NCBI RefSeq assembly: GCF_002288925.2
Contig: NW_022098076.1
Coordinates: 90,427,933 to 90,491,932 of the forward strand
Length of the DNA: 64,000 nucleotides
Source of the DNA: Delphinapterus leucas
Lineage: Eukaryota > Chordata > Mammalia > Artiodactyla > Monodontidae
Reading direction: 5' to 3'
Positions within the stretch are counted from its first letter, which is position 1. Each line of letters opens with the position of its first letter. This document shows positions 45,291 through 56,788 of this stretch, in pieces. The notes under the pieces are model-generated. The model saw only the letters and a program-made list of their open reading frames with translations, was not told where the DNA came from and did not search any database. Position numbers and translations under genes: made by a program.

Positions 45291-46437
45291 ACGCCCTAGT
45301 TGGCTGTCCATCTCATTCTCCCCCGAGAAAACCATCATCCATCTAGTCATCGTCAACAGACCCCCGAGGCTCAGCGCCTCCTGCTGACCACAGTAGCCAT
45401 CGCTGAGTTTACCTTCACTCATCTCTGCTGGTTAAGTGCCCAGGACTCCATTCCTGCTAGAAGCCAGCTCTGAAGGATTCTCTCTGAGTCACCTCCACAC
45501 TCAGATCCTAGGTGGCAAATCCATCCTAATACCCCACCTCTGGCAACTTTCTGCCCCATTCCTCGGCTCTAGGCCTTTGCCAGGTCGTGCCGGCCTGGGC
45601 ATATCTCAAGTCCTGTGGGGTCTTGCACCTCAGTGGCAACAGGAGAGCCCAGGGCTGGGAGGCCAGCAGCGGGTGGCATGGACACAAGGAGAGGAGTGTC
45701 AGGTCCTGCCTGCCACAGCATGAGGAACCAGGATGAGTGGTCGCTGCAGGAGCTTCTTATCACCAGGCTCCCAACCGTTAGCCAGTGCGGGCCCCCGGGC
45801 CAGAAAGCAAGGCAGGTGTGGACGTGGATGGGACCCAGACCGAGCTGGGAACATGTAGAGCGAGGCACAGACTCTTCCCGACAGCCCTCTGAAGGGGGGA
45901 TTTTTCGGGGTTAGGAGAATGAGGCACTTGCCCAGGAGGCGGTGGACGGGGGTTCCATCCAGCTCCAGCAGAGGAGGCTTACTGGTTCCATCTGCTGCCA
46001 TGGTGGGCTCACTTCTGTGGGATGGGCTACACAGCCCATTAGCACCCACCCACAGAAAATGAGAGGCAGGCACCAAGCTTTAACTAACCTAACGTATAAA
46101 GAGGCTTACAGCTGGAAAAGCACGATCCATTGACGTCATGCTTTCTGAAAAGGGGGAAAAGAGTCCCAGGACTCTCCTTCTGCAGTGCAAGCCCTCAGCC
46201 CTGCTCAGAAGCAAAGCTGGGAACCTCCTCCACAGACGTGCCGCATCTGCCAGGAGAACTGGGGTAGGCACGAGAGGCCACCGCCCCAGGTGGAGAGGGC
46301 ACTGGCCTTGGGGGGTCCAGGCTGAGGGCACTCGGGCAAATGACTTAAATGTTCCAAGACTCCCTTTCCTCAAACATAAAGGGATTAAATAAGACATTGT
46401 GTGAAAAACCCCTCTTGTGACAGACCAGGTTATACGA
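45291..46437. other. Unassigned sequence with a CRE octamer and a MIR-like piece
   Basis: TGACGTCA at 46131-46138 is a perfect CREB-type octamer. 46300-46400 (GGGCAAATGACTTAAATG, then CCTTTCCTCAAACATAAAGG) resembles a MIR edge. No gene is supported. Confidence 0.4.
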
Positions 46438-46834
46438 TGTGATGGTTGATTCTATGTGTAAACTTGGCTGGGCCGTAGGGTGCCCAGATATGTGGATGTT
46501 TCTATAAGGGGTTTTGGGGTGATATTTACATTTAAACTGGTGGATTTTGAGTAGCATAGATTGCTGTCCCCATGTGGGTGGGCCTCGTCCAATCAGTTGA
46601 AGGCCTGAATAGAACAAAAAGACCAATCTTTCTGGAGCAAGAGAGAATTCTGCAGCAAACGACCTCTGAACTTGAACTACAGCATCAGCTCTCTGCTGGG
46701 TCTTTAGCCTGATGGCCCGCCCTGTAGATTTTGGACTTAGCCTCCATAATCCATGAGTCAATTCCTTAAAATAATTCTCTCTGTATGTACACATCCTATG
46801 GGTTCTGCTTTTCTGGAAAACCCTGACTAATACA
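46438..46834 (+). repeat. Solo LTR, ERVL-like
   Basis: It begins TGTGATGGTTGATTCTATGT and ends CCCTGACTAATACA, the TG...CA ends of an LTR. Inside are GGGTGGGCCTCGTCCAATCA, CAGTTGAAGGCCTGAATAG and GAGCAAGAGAGAATTCTGC. No adjoining internal region. Exact family not certain. Confidence 0.7.
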
Positions 46835-46984
46835 TATGGTTTTGGACAACACAAATATAGAAGACCCTTCAGTATTACAGGCTCAGCTTAGCTGTCCCAC
46901 TACCAGGCTTAAGAGAGACAAAACCTCAAACCTAAAAGGATCTGACTTACTGTTACTGTTTCAGCCCATCTGCTTTTCTTTTTT

Positions 46985-47035
46985 ATTTTAACATCTTTAT
47001 TGGAGTATAATTGCTTTACAATGTTGTGTTAGTGT
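46985..47035 (-). mobile_element. Very short LINE-1 3' end
   Basis: TTTTAACATCTTTATTGGAG and TAATTGCTTTACAATGTTG are the L1 terminus. The flanks GCTTTTCTTTT and GCTCTTCTTTG may be a diverged target duplication. Only about 50 bases were copied. Confidence 0.85.
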
Positions 47036-48209
47036 TAGTTGCTCTTCTTTGAAAACATAATATTGCCGTAAGTTTTTTAAAAATGAATTATAAAAGGCAG
47101 CAGTCAAGAGAAAAACAGGCTGTCCCTGGGCTGGGTGGTCTTCAGCATCTCCATTCAGAACTTGGGTGGATGTGTACACCAAGCACGTTCACGGATATGA
47201 AAGGTCTGGATTTTTTCCTTCCAAAGCTTAAAGGTCTCGCTCTTGAAATCTGTGGCTCTGAAAGAGAAAATCATCTAGAGGTGGAAAGACCACCTCAGTT
47301 ATGCACTGCTTCCTTCTGCATCAAGATCCCACCCATTTCCTTATTCCCAAATCGTGCCTGACAGTACTTTCTGTCCTTAAGGGTGCATGCACTCAGTTAA
47401 CCCTCCTTCTCATTCACTTCAAGCAAAACTGCAAACAAATTTAAAAGCACAAAACAATAAAAACTTCTTTTAAGCTTTGTAACAGAGAGCTCCTTCCTGT
47501 GACCCTCCCGTTCCTACGATCTGAACCTGCTTTGTCGACCACCGGACCCTGGAGATACAGGGGCAGCGCAAGACCTTCACCACGTGCTCTGCCGTCAACA
47601 CAGTCAACCAGGCCGCTCAGCTCTGCCACGGCTTTTCAGTTAATAGTCATCCCCTGGCATGAGCTCAGCTGAAATGACAACCAAATGCCGCGAGTCTGCA
47701 GCCCGAAAACCTACCAGAACCTTCCTCTCTTACTCATCCTAACTTCTGCTCCCTGGGGAAGCCGTTTTATAAGATTCTTCAATGAAGATGCTCAGGGTTA
47801 CTGTGCTTGAAAGGAAGGATCAGACCATCTCAAGTTGCCTTGTTTTCATGTAGGGACCAAAGACGTTTATTTTAAGAAATAGGACCAATGTGCATAGCTG
47901 GAGCGTGATATTTGCATCTGCAGGTATGTTTGTCTGTGGAATCTATAGCATCCGCCCTTTGCATCAGTGGTGATAAGTCTAGGCTTCTTTCCCTCCTCCC
48001 CGCTTTCAATAAAATACTGCAAATCCCCGTCCCCATATCTTCAATCCTTTGCCTCAATCCTTCTTGGGTTTTTTTGTTAACTAGGTTTTGGGGGCATTTT
48101 GTTTATCTATTTGGTGTTGAGGAGGTGGGTATTTGTTTAGTTTGGGTTAGTTTTGTTTCGTTTTGTAAGAATATAATAACAAAAAGCAAATACCAAAGGA
48201 TATAAAGTC
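47036..48209. other. Single-copy sequence, no feature recognised
   Basis: I recognise no repeat or exon. T-rich and TTTG-type stretches occur at 48060-48175. Confidence 0.45.
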
Positions 48210-48224
48210 AAAGTTCAGGTTCCC

Positions 48225-48433
48225 GGGCTTCCCTGGTGGCGCAGTGGTTGAGAGTCCGCCTGCCGATGCAGGGGACACGGATTCGTGCCCCGGTCCGGGA
48301 GGATCCCACATGCCGCATAGTGGCTGGGCCCGTAAGCCATGGCCACTGAGCCTGCGCGTCCGGAGCCTATGCTCCGCAACGGGAGGGGCCACAGCAGTGA
48401 GAGGCCTGTGTACAGCAAAAACAAACAAACAAA
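48225..48433 (+). mobile_element. CHR-2-type SINE, perfect 15-bp target duplication
   Basis: Full-length copy with an A/C-rich tail. AAAGTTCAGGTTCCC is at 48210-48224 and 48434-48448 without mismatch, so this is one of the younger insertions. Confidence 0.96.
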
Positions 48434-48574
48434 AAAGTTCAGGTTCCCAACCCATCTACCACTATTCCTAATAGGTAACAGAGTCCATTTCATTTCCCTG
48501 GCCTGTGGCACGTGTCTGTCCTCTGCTATGAACGATGTCTGGTATCTCTAAAGTTCCTCTAAGCCCTAAGCTTG

Positions 48575-49035
48575 AGGACGACCGTTCTCCTACTTCAGTG
48601 TGCATCAGAGCCGCCCACTTAGGTGATTTTAAATTTTTTAGGATGACACTAAAAAAAGGAAAAGGAAGCAGGTGAGATTAATTTCCATAATGTATTTTAG
48701 TTAACTCATATCCAAAATATTATAATTTCAATAAGCCATTAATATTAAAAAATTAATGCAGTATTTGGCATACTGTTTTTTTCATATCAGGTTGTGGAAT
48801 CAAAGTGCATCTTACCAGCCACATCTGAAGTGTTCGATGGACGCTGTGACACAAGAGGCTGCCACATAGGACAGTGCCATTGTTGAAGGCTCGTTCAGAC
48901 ACGGTCACTGGTCCCACCCCCAGGGTTTCTGGTTTGGTGGGTCTGGGGTGGGGCCTGAGAACCTGAATATCTATCCAGCTCCCAGGCGATGCTGATGGTA
49001 CCGGTCCAGGGACATAGTCAGAACTGCTGCTTTAG
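48575..49035 (+). mobile_element. MER5A-like hAT transposon split by another repeat
   Basis: The left part is CTTCAGTGTGCATCAGAGCC. The right part is GTCCCACCCCCAGGGTTTCT, GGGTCTGGGGTGGGGCCTGA and CCCAGGCGATGCTGATGGTA. The right part follows MER5A exactly where the left stops, so the 255 bases between are an insertion. Confidence 0.8.
48629..48884 (+). repeat. Ancient repeat inserted in MER5A
   Basis: ATATCCAAAATATTATAATT and CACATAGGACAGTGCCAT match a mammalian repeat whose end reads TATTGGACAGCG. The same family in the opposite orientation is at 50740-51650. Family name uncertain. Confidence 0.55.
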
Positions 49036-49814
49036 GGACATGTCAAAGGTAATGATGAGGAAAAATGATTACGTAAAACCAGGTGCATTTGCTACCATTG
49101 TTTTAAGTGAGATGAGATTCCTGTTCTCCCAAAGCCTCAGCTGCTTGGACAAAGGGGTCAGAAGGACAGGTCTGCTGATACAACTGCCTGACCCAGGACC
49201 CCGTGGCTGGGAACAGAGGCAACCCCTTCTGCTGCTCTTTGGGAGTTGTTCTTGGCCAGCACAGGAGTTATTTGGAGGACTTGTGACTCTAGCTGCATGC
49301 AGTACAAGACTCTTCGTGGAGACAAGATGGCTATTCCCCTGCATCGTGGCTTCAAGACATTTGTGCCCTTGAGAGTAATGAGTCCCCAGTCACCTCGATC
49401 AGAGAATCAGTGTACAGAGCCAGCCGCTTGCCTGTGCACCTGCTCAAGACCACCACTTCCATCCAGGGGACACCACAGCTGCCTTGGGGCCAGAAGCGAG
49501 GGAAGTGCTCACCACAGCATGGAAAGGAAAGGGCTTCTGTGTAGAACGAGGTTCTAGACACAGTGGCTATAGTTGTCAGTTTTAAAGAAATTATAGGCAG
49601 GGGAAATCAGTTGTCCACAGTCTGCTCTTTGTGTTATTTTCCTCTCTCCAAATAAAGAGGTGAAAACTACTGTGCAAGAGAGGAAAAGCCTGTTGGTGAG
49701 TTTCAAACACTCGAACGCTTGCCTTTTGCAAGAGGCCTGAGCCCCAGCCCATGTGCCCCTGAGGCTGAGATAAGATAAAGAGATGCTGGGAGCAATTAGA
49801 GGGGAGAGTGGATT
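49036..49814. other. Single-copy sequence, no feature recognised
   Basis: Overlapping short frames occur on both strands at 49069-49557, none with a known domain. Confidence 0.45.
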
Positions 49815-50030
49815 CAGCCTGGCATCCGGAGTCAGACAGCGGGACTGCACCCCTCCCCCACTGCCCAGCTGGTGGCCTGGCCCACGTCCTCAACCTCCCT
49901 CTAAGTCTTAGTGACTTTATCCGCAACTCGAGAGGAGCAGAAGTATTTACCTCCAAACTTTGTGGTAGACTAAATTAAATTAATTCCTGTTGGGCGCTTA
50001 GCATGCTATCGGGCACCTAAGACACGGTGA
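49815..50030 (+). repeat. MIR element
   Basis: CATCCGGAGTCAGACAGCGG, TCCTCAACCTCCCTCTAAGT and TTAGTGACTTTATCCGCAAC follow MIR in sense. Diverged. Confidence 0.65.
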
Positions 50031-50739
50031 ATAGGGGCAAGATATCCACCAAGAGGCAACTTGGGTTCAGTAAGATCTGAAAGGTAGAAGGAGGTGATCT
50101 ACAAGTAACACACGGGGACCCCAAGTTCTGTTCCAACCTCCTCAGAGAGGCTTGTCTGAAATTGAGAACATCAAAAGCAGACACAGAAGTGGAAGGTTCA
50201 GGTGAGGTCAGAGGGAGACACACTTCCAGGACCACAGAACCAGGCTAAGGCCTCCTGGTAGCTGAAGGACATGGGTCGTGACGACCTTACCCTTCTCTCA
50301 CGATGGACTCAACAGGTGAGGAGGGAGGGGCTGAGACTCTGGGGGGCCTTGTCTCTGGAGGGAGATGCAGAGAACGAGCGGCTAAGGGGGAATGTCACCG
50401 AGGGTTGGAAGCTCCAGACCCCAATGTCAAGGGGACATTTATACTGAGGTTTCCTTCTGGCTTATCTGATCGCCCTCCCCAGCTGGGACAGGAGATCAGA
50501 TTCTGAGCAGAAACCTGCTCTAAAAGACGAAAAAGAAAAATGTTTCTTCATGGCAGATTTCCCAGATCCTAGTGGGGCATTAGGCAGACAGGTGAGGAAT
50601 GTGCTGAAAACCCACAGAACATAAGGCCCTACTGGCAACGAATCCCCATCCCTGTACCTCTGAAGGGGTCTCACCAAGTCTGCATGGCCTTTGATAGGCT
50701 GTTGAATGGGGTGCACAGGGCAAGGGTTGGGCTGGAGAT
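50031..50739. other. Single-copy sequence, no feature recognised
   Basis: I recognise no repeat or exon. Confidence 0.45.
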
Positions 50740-51017
50740 GCTCTGTCCAATATGGCAGCCACTAACCCCGTGGGTGGCTACTCTGAGGTGTGCTGCAAGA
50801 GTCTAATACATACCAGATTTCAATGACTTGGTAGGAAAAAAAGAATGTAAGTATTTATACTCTTACATTGATCACCTTTGAAATAATCATATTTTTGATA
50901 CAAGTTACACATGTAACATATAATTGTATGTGTATTACATATATTTTATAATACTTAATAGAATATACTACTTAATATAATTTATGTAATACAGTATTAA
51001 AATTAATTTCCCCTGTT

Positions 51018-51215
51018 TAATCTCCCTGAAAAAGAATTCAGATTAATGATAGTAAAGAGGATCCAAGATCTCAGAAAAAGAAATGAAGGCACAGATCGAG
51101 AAGATACAAGAAATGTTTAACAAAGACCTAGAAACACTAAAGAGCAAACAAACAGAGATGAACAACACAGTAACCGAAATGAAAAATACACTGGAAGGAA
51201 TCACTAGCAGAATGT
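51018..51215 (+). mobile_element. LINE-1 ORF1-coding fragment without a tail
   Basis: The 200 bases match the ORF1 start region of the L1 at 29230-29420, with coiled-coil coding words such as ACACTAAAGAGCAAACAAAC. There is no 3' end and no poly-A. It is bordered by CCTGTTTA on both sides (51012-51019 and 51218-51225). Confidence 0.85.
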
Positions 51216-51230
51216 CGCCTGTTTACTTTT

Positions 51231-51547
51231 TTAAAAATATACATTTATTTATTTTATTTTGGCTGTGTCGGGTCTTCGTTGCTGCACGGGGGCTTTCTCT
51301 AGTTGTGGCGAGCAGGGTCTACTCTTCATTGAGGTGTGTGGGCTTCTCATTGCGGTGGCTTCTCTTGTTGTGGAGCACGGGCTCGAAGCATGTGGGCTTC
51401 AGTAGTTGTGGCGCATGGGCTCAGTAGTTGTGGCGCATGGGCTTAGTTGCTCTGCGGCGTGTGGGATCTTCCTGGACCAGGGCTCGAACCCGTGTCCCCT
51501 GCATTGGCAGGTGGATTCTTAACTACTGTACCACAAGGGAAGTCCCT
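51231..51547 (-). mobile_element. CHR-1-type SINE
   Basis: The right end reads CCACAAGGGAAGTCCC (complement of the head), with a TTTA-rich tail on the left. Target duplication GCCTGTTTACTTTT is at 51217-51230 and 51548-51561, perfect over 14 bp. Confidence 0.95.
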
Positions 51548-51650
51548 GCCTGTTTACTTTTAGTTTTTAATGTGGCTACTGGAAAATTAAAATGACAAAT
51601 TGTGGCTCATATTACAGGCCATTGGACAACACTGGTCTGGAGGATAGCTA

Positions 51651-53029
51651 AGTGTCAATAATTCCTTTTATGGCACCATTTCCCCAAGTATGTTCCTAAG
51701 AATATGAGTCCCGGGAGGTGTTTTCCACCAAAAGAGTTCCTGAGTCAAATAAGCGTCCTCCCTCCTTCGAAGATACACATTTACACATAGTTAAGGACCC
51801 TGGTCATGTAATGAGAAGACCTGTCTAACCCAGCATTTCCCCAATAATAGTATTTTTCCATTCTGTTCATGAACACCTACAGAACCAGTGTTCCACAAGA
51901 CCTACGTTGAGAAGTGCTTTGCCAACATACAGAGAACACAATCACTTAGCAGCCAAGATGCAGCGTGAAAGCCACGTGCAGAATTTCCAAGGCGTGGGAA
52001 GCAGCGGAGGAGAAGGCCGCCTCCCTTTCCGGGTCAGTAACCCTCGAAATCGGAGTTAATGCCTGGGGAAGGGTAGACGAGAGCAGGGCGGTGAGCGATC
52101 TCATCAGTCACCGACCGAATCACCTTCGTATCTTAATCACAGACTGTTTTTCACGGGCAAGAAAATTACCTTGGGAGCGAGAAAGTATACTAAGCATTGA
52201 ATACTACACGTTGAAAACACCCACCTATGTGGTCACGGAGCTTGCAATTGTATTTCCATTATTTAGTAAAAAACTATTTGTCTTTAGAGGCCAAGGATCT
52301 GCCATTTGAATGGTTTGTCTCTGCCACATCGTCAGCCAGCTGCAGGATCTAACAGTATTCCGCTCTCCACTGTCTTTCTTTTTCTGGGGGTGGGGGGCTG
52401 GTTGGGGGAGGGGATGTTACAACGATCGGCAAGTGGTCTGCCGTTAGCACCACCAGCTGCTTCTCTGACTTGGGGACAGCAGCCACCTGGGCCACACGGG
52501 AGTGACTTCACTGTCTTGGGAAGAATCACTTATACCATGGAAATAATGTCATTAACTAGCCAGGGCCTTGGGCAAGGGGTGGCAGGACCCTCTCTGGTGG
52601 TTTGAAAGGTCCTGAGACCTGAGCCTTTTCTCCCTGACACATTGGACAGTCGCCTGTCACAGCATCTGCCCGACCAGGAGCTGCCCCCTCTCTGGAGCCC
52701 CAATCACATTGACGGTGCTGATTTCAGTGAAACAGGCCTTTTGGACACCACAGACAGAAGCCACGGAAAGGATTTTCTCCACCCGCCGTCTCCTGTCAAG
52801 TGTAACTTCACGCTCTGTCCAGAAGCTGCCACACCACCCCGACCTCTCCCTGAAGATGGAGACCTTCAACACTGGAGTGGCCTGAGACCCAGAGGATGTC
52901 CCAGAGAGCCGCAGGGGTCACCACTCAGGGAGGCCTGCGGGGATCACAAGGGTCCCTTCCAGCCCATGGGCGGAGGAGGTTCTGAAGTTCTCTATCCACA
53001 TCCTAGAACAGGAGTCACAAAACCATAGC
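51651..53029. other. Single-copy sequence, candidate noncoding block
   Basis: No repeat or gene was recognised. 52010-52290 keeps many CpGs (for example CCCTCGAAATCGGAG and CACCGACCGAATCACC) and has no repeat signature. Confidence 0.35.
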
Positions 53030-53044
53030 AAAAGTCCAGTTTTC

Positions 53045-53248
53045 GGGGCCTTCCCTGGTGGCGCAGTGGTTGAGAGTCCGCCTGCCGATGCAGGGGACGT
53101 GGGTTCGTGGCCCGGTCTGGGAAGACCCCACATGCCACGGAGCGGCTGGGCCCATGAGCCATGGCCACTGAGCCTGTGTGTCCGGAGCCTGTGCTCCACA
53201 ATGGGAGAGGCCACAACAGTGAGAGGCCCGTGTACCACACACACACAA
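53045..53248 (+). mobile_element. CHR-2-type SINE, perfect target duplication
   Basis: Full-length copy with a CACA-type tail. AAAAGTCCAGTTTTC is at 53030-53044 and 53249-53263 without mismatch. Confidence 0.96.
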
Positions 53249-53263
53249 AAAAGTCCAGTTTTC

Positions 53264-56200
53264 ACTTCCTTCTTCCCTCTTCGGGATGCAAAAGATAAGT
53301 TTCTTCATAACGTGTGCGTGGACACATCCATATAAAAAGAAGAAAGAAAGGCAGTGGGGGAGGGGAGGCGGAGAGGGAGGAAAGCAGGATGTCTAAATAA
53401 ATTTTCCTCCTTGAAGCACCTATTTCTGGGATGTACTTATCTGACCTCGGTTAGGATCTACAGCACATAGTCTGAAAAAGCGCAGCAGGCTTGACAATAC
53501 TTGTTCAAGACCAGTGTTCCTGATCTGTTAGGCTCGTCTGTCCCACCGGAAGGTGAAATCATACAGTCCAGGGGTCTCCTAAGGGCCTCCGTTAGTACCA
53601 CCTGAGGCTCACGGGCGGGAAAAGGATCCAAGGGACTGGCAAGGGGGGTGTCACTGTGGGGAAGGGGTCCAGGAGGGAAGGTCGCCTGGCAGGGAAGAGC
53701 GATGCTGGGAGATGCCCCACCCCAGCCCGACTTGGAGCCCCGGAGGGTAAAGTAAAGCACGCTGGACCTACGAACTGGGCAGGGGTCTGTGACACCAGGT
53801 CCAGCACCGGCAGCCAAACCCAGGGTCGGCTCGGAGAGCTGAGATTCGCCCACTTCCCTCCCCAAGGAGCTTTCAAAGCAGAGCTGGCTGCTCAGCAAAA
53901 GAACCCCAAGACGCTTGAACAACACAAAGAGAGGCAGAGGTCCGTCTTCCCTTGCAACAGGAGGATTTCTCAACTTTATCTTCAAGGCCGGTAGGACTAT
54001 AATTATTTAGTGTTAATTACCTACCTGGGCAGGTAATAATAGTGAAGTTCCCTCTAACTCAGGGAAGAGTTCCTGAAGAAGGGTGGGACCATGGCCACTT
54101 TCTTCCACAAATGTCCTCTTTTCTTGCTGTCCATCAGCCATCGACTTGTCCGGTGAGAGCAGTAGGGTCTTGGCTAAACGGAAGCAGCAGCATTTTCCTC
54201 TTAAATCACAGCCCCGTGGGCCGAGCTACCAGGGAGGATGAAGTCGGGTGGGACTTGGTGGTCAGGGAATTGGCCAGGCTGCTCCAGCGGAGGTTGACCC
54301 TGAGCACTTGGGGTCACCACCACCTCCCCTCCGGTGCACCCAGCATTCACAGCTGCCCCCTTCCCAGCCAGGTACTAGAGGATCCCCCCAAAACGTCCTT
54401 CGGAATACCTTGTTTTGGAACAGGATGGAAGAGAGACTGAAGGCACGAATGTGGGAGACCGTTTGGCCTCACTGGAGAGTGATGGCTGGCGTGGGGAAGG
54501 ACCAGGGGCGGGGCTGGGGGAGCCACGCACGCTCCCACGCAGACATCCGCCTGGCCTCCCCCGAGCCGGCCTTCCGCACGCCTCCTCTGCTCCAGCTACA
54601 CCCTTGCTCCTGTCTGGGCACCTTCTTTCTCCCCCTGTAAGGGCAGCTTCCCGACCACCCAGCCAGGAACAGAACAGGGATAGCAGGTAGGGGGTGGAGG
54701 GCTGGACCTGGGTCCGCAGACCCAGGGCTCTGCACGCCCTGTGCACTTCAGCAGCATCCCAGCATTTCCTCACCTGGGATCTTGCCTCGCTGAGGGAGGA
54801 GATACATAAATCAAAAGGTAAGGGGCACGGATGAGCTAATTAGCCGGCAAAGTGCTGGGTAAGGGCTCGCAGTGTTGTTATTTTTAGTCAGGGGTTTTGA
54901 ATCGTGACACGAGGCATCATTACCGCCGCTGTGTCAGCTTTAACGAGGCACTCATTTAAGTCCAAGGATGCACATTAACACATGCCCTAGGTCGGGTTTC
55001 CGTGGGCCTGTGCCATATGGGTCACCGGAGGAAATGGGCAGCCAGCCAGGCAGGGGCAGAAACCAAGATCTCGAAAATTGTCCAAACGCGCCCAATTACC
55101 TCATTGCTCTTGGTAGCAAAGCTCTTGAAAAGACTTGTCCGTACAGGCACCTTCAGGCCCTCATCCTCCATCCACCCCTCACTCCATTCCATCAAATCCA
55201 CCCAGTCATGGTCGCCACCTCAGACAGAAGCGTGCAAGCGGCACTTTTCTTTGGGCTCTGTTCCCACAGGGCCCATTCCCCCATCAGCACAGCCCCGAGC
55301 AGTGAGGGGCAAACCCATCCAGTACAGGCCAGGCCAAAGCAATGACCTCCTTCTTGACTCACCTCCCTTCTCTCACTCCTCTCATTCAATCCATCGGCAA
55401 ATCGTGCTGGCTGCACCTTCAGAATATATCCAGAATACAACAACCCTCGTCCCTACCGCCAGCATACCAGCCCACAGCTCCGTTACCTCCCCCAGGCCAG
55501 CACACGCCCAGCGGTGCTCTCTCTCTGCTCTGTCCCCTGCAATCTCTTTTCAACTTAAACTAGATCATGTACTTTGATGCTCAAAAGCATCACATTTGAG
55601 TCTCCTCACCTATAAAAAGGCTTTGGCCTATGTTAGCTCTGAAAACGCTGAAGCTTAGCATCCCATGCCTACGTTCTGCTCCTCCTACAGTGTGGGCTGG
55701 AAGCGGGCAGAGAAGGAGATTACAGAGGGACCTAAAGACGTCTGCGTCTCAGCTTGGAGTGCTGGTAACAGGACCACAACGAGCGTGGAGGCATGTGGGT
55801 GGTGGCTGTTGTCATAAAAGCCACCGAGGTGTCTCAGCAAGGATGTGGTCAGAGAGGAAAGAAGCAGGTCCCCTGGGGACCACTCTCCTCTTTGTACCTC
55901 TGCCGGAAAGTGAGGTGGGCCAAGGGGGCTGTTGTGTTGATAATGAGCTGGAATTCTTATGCATTTACCGTTTATGAAGTGCCTTGGAGTAAGGAGAGTA
56001 AATGAGGAAATCATGCTTATCACACGTCAGAGAAAACACCTCGGGAAAAAGCTAGCTAGCACCACGAGGAAGAACATCTGTCAATAGCCACGGGAAAATC
56101 GGCAAGTACTGTATCAATTTTCGAAGCTCTGGACTAGATTTATTTTTAAGGCTTCACCATCAGCTGTAGGCTTCAGTTTTTGCAAAGAAGAGGAGGAGCA

Positions 56201-56579
56201 AACTCAATCTGTATGCATTTGCACTGAAGCAAGAGAAAACGAATTTCACCAACATAGGTCCTTGCTCATTTCACCAGCAAGGGAGACAGTGTTACCGTGA
56301 AGGGCACCAAAATCACGGTTTAAACACACCCCGAGTTCAAAATGTGGGCTCCAAGCAAAACAAATTATCACATTTTCAAGAGTCATCACCATTGGGAAGC
56401 AGAGGGAGGCTGATATAAGCGTGAATCGTTTAAAATGAACTACTTGCCTCTGTACTCAAGTTTAAATAAAAAAGGGAAATAAAATCTACTCCTTTCACAA
56501 GTAGGCAGTGCTCAAGGGCAGGAGGCCTGGAACCAAGTCCATGAGGGCTCGTAATTAGCTTGGTAAAAATAGGAAGCTT
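53264..56579. other. GC-rich single-copy sequence, candidate noncoding block
   Basis: Many overlapping frames exist on both strands at 53458-54773 and 54968-55577 with no domain that I recognise. This is what GC-rich noncoding DNA gives. 54820-54965 (GATGAGCTAATTAGCCGG, then ATCATTACCGCCGCTGTGTC) looks like a conserved element. Confidence 0.35.
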
Positions 56580-56788
56580 GGGCTTCCCTGGTGGCGCAGT
56601 GGTTGAGAGTCCGCCTGCCGATGCAGGGGACACGGGTTCGTGCCCCGGTCCGGGAATATCCCACATGCCGCAGAGCGGCTGGGCCCGTGAGCCATGGCCA
56701 CTGAGCCTGCGCGTCCGGAGCCTGTGCTGCGCAACGGGAGAGGCCACAACAGTGAGAGGCCCGCATACCGCAAAAAAAAAAAAAAAGA
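56580..56788 (+). mobile_element. CHR-2-type SINE
   Basis: Head GGGCTTCCCTGGTGGCGCAG, body to GCATACCGC, then poly-A and (GAA)n. A clear target duplication is obscured by the GAA-rich tail. The 248-codon minus frame over this copy (56430-57176) is not a gene. Confidence 0.94.

Larger units (their letters stand above)
50740..51650 (-). repeat. Ancient repeat carrying two later insertions
   Basis: GCTCTGTCCAATATGGCAGC starts the antisense copy. 51562-51650 (AGTTTTTAATGTGGCTACTG, then AGGCCATTGGACAACACTG) ends it. The intervening 51018-51547 holds an L1 ORF1 fragment and a CHR-1 SINE. Family as at 48629; name uncertain. Confidence 0.55.

Noticed and set aside
53458..54773. Several frames over 100 codons on both strands
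   Set aside because: GC-rich DNA has few stop codons by chance. The frames overlap in all phases without recognisable motifs.
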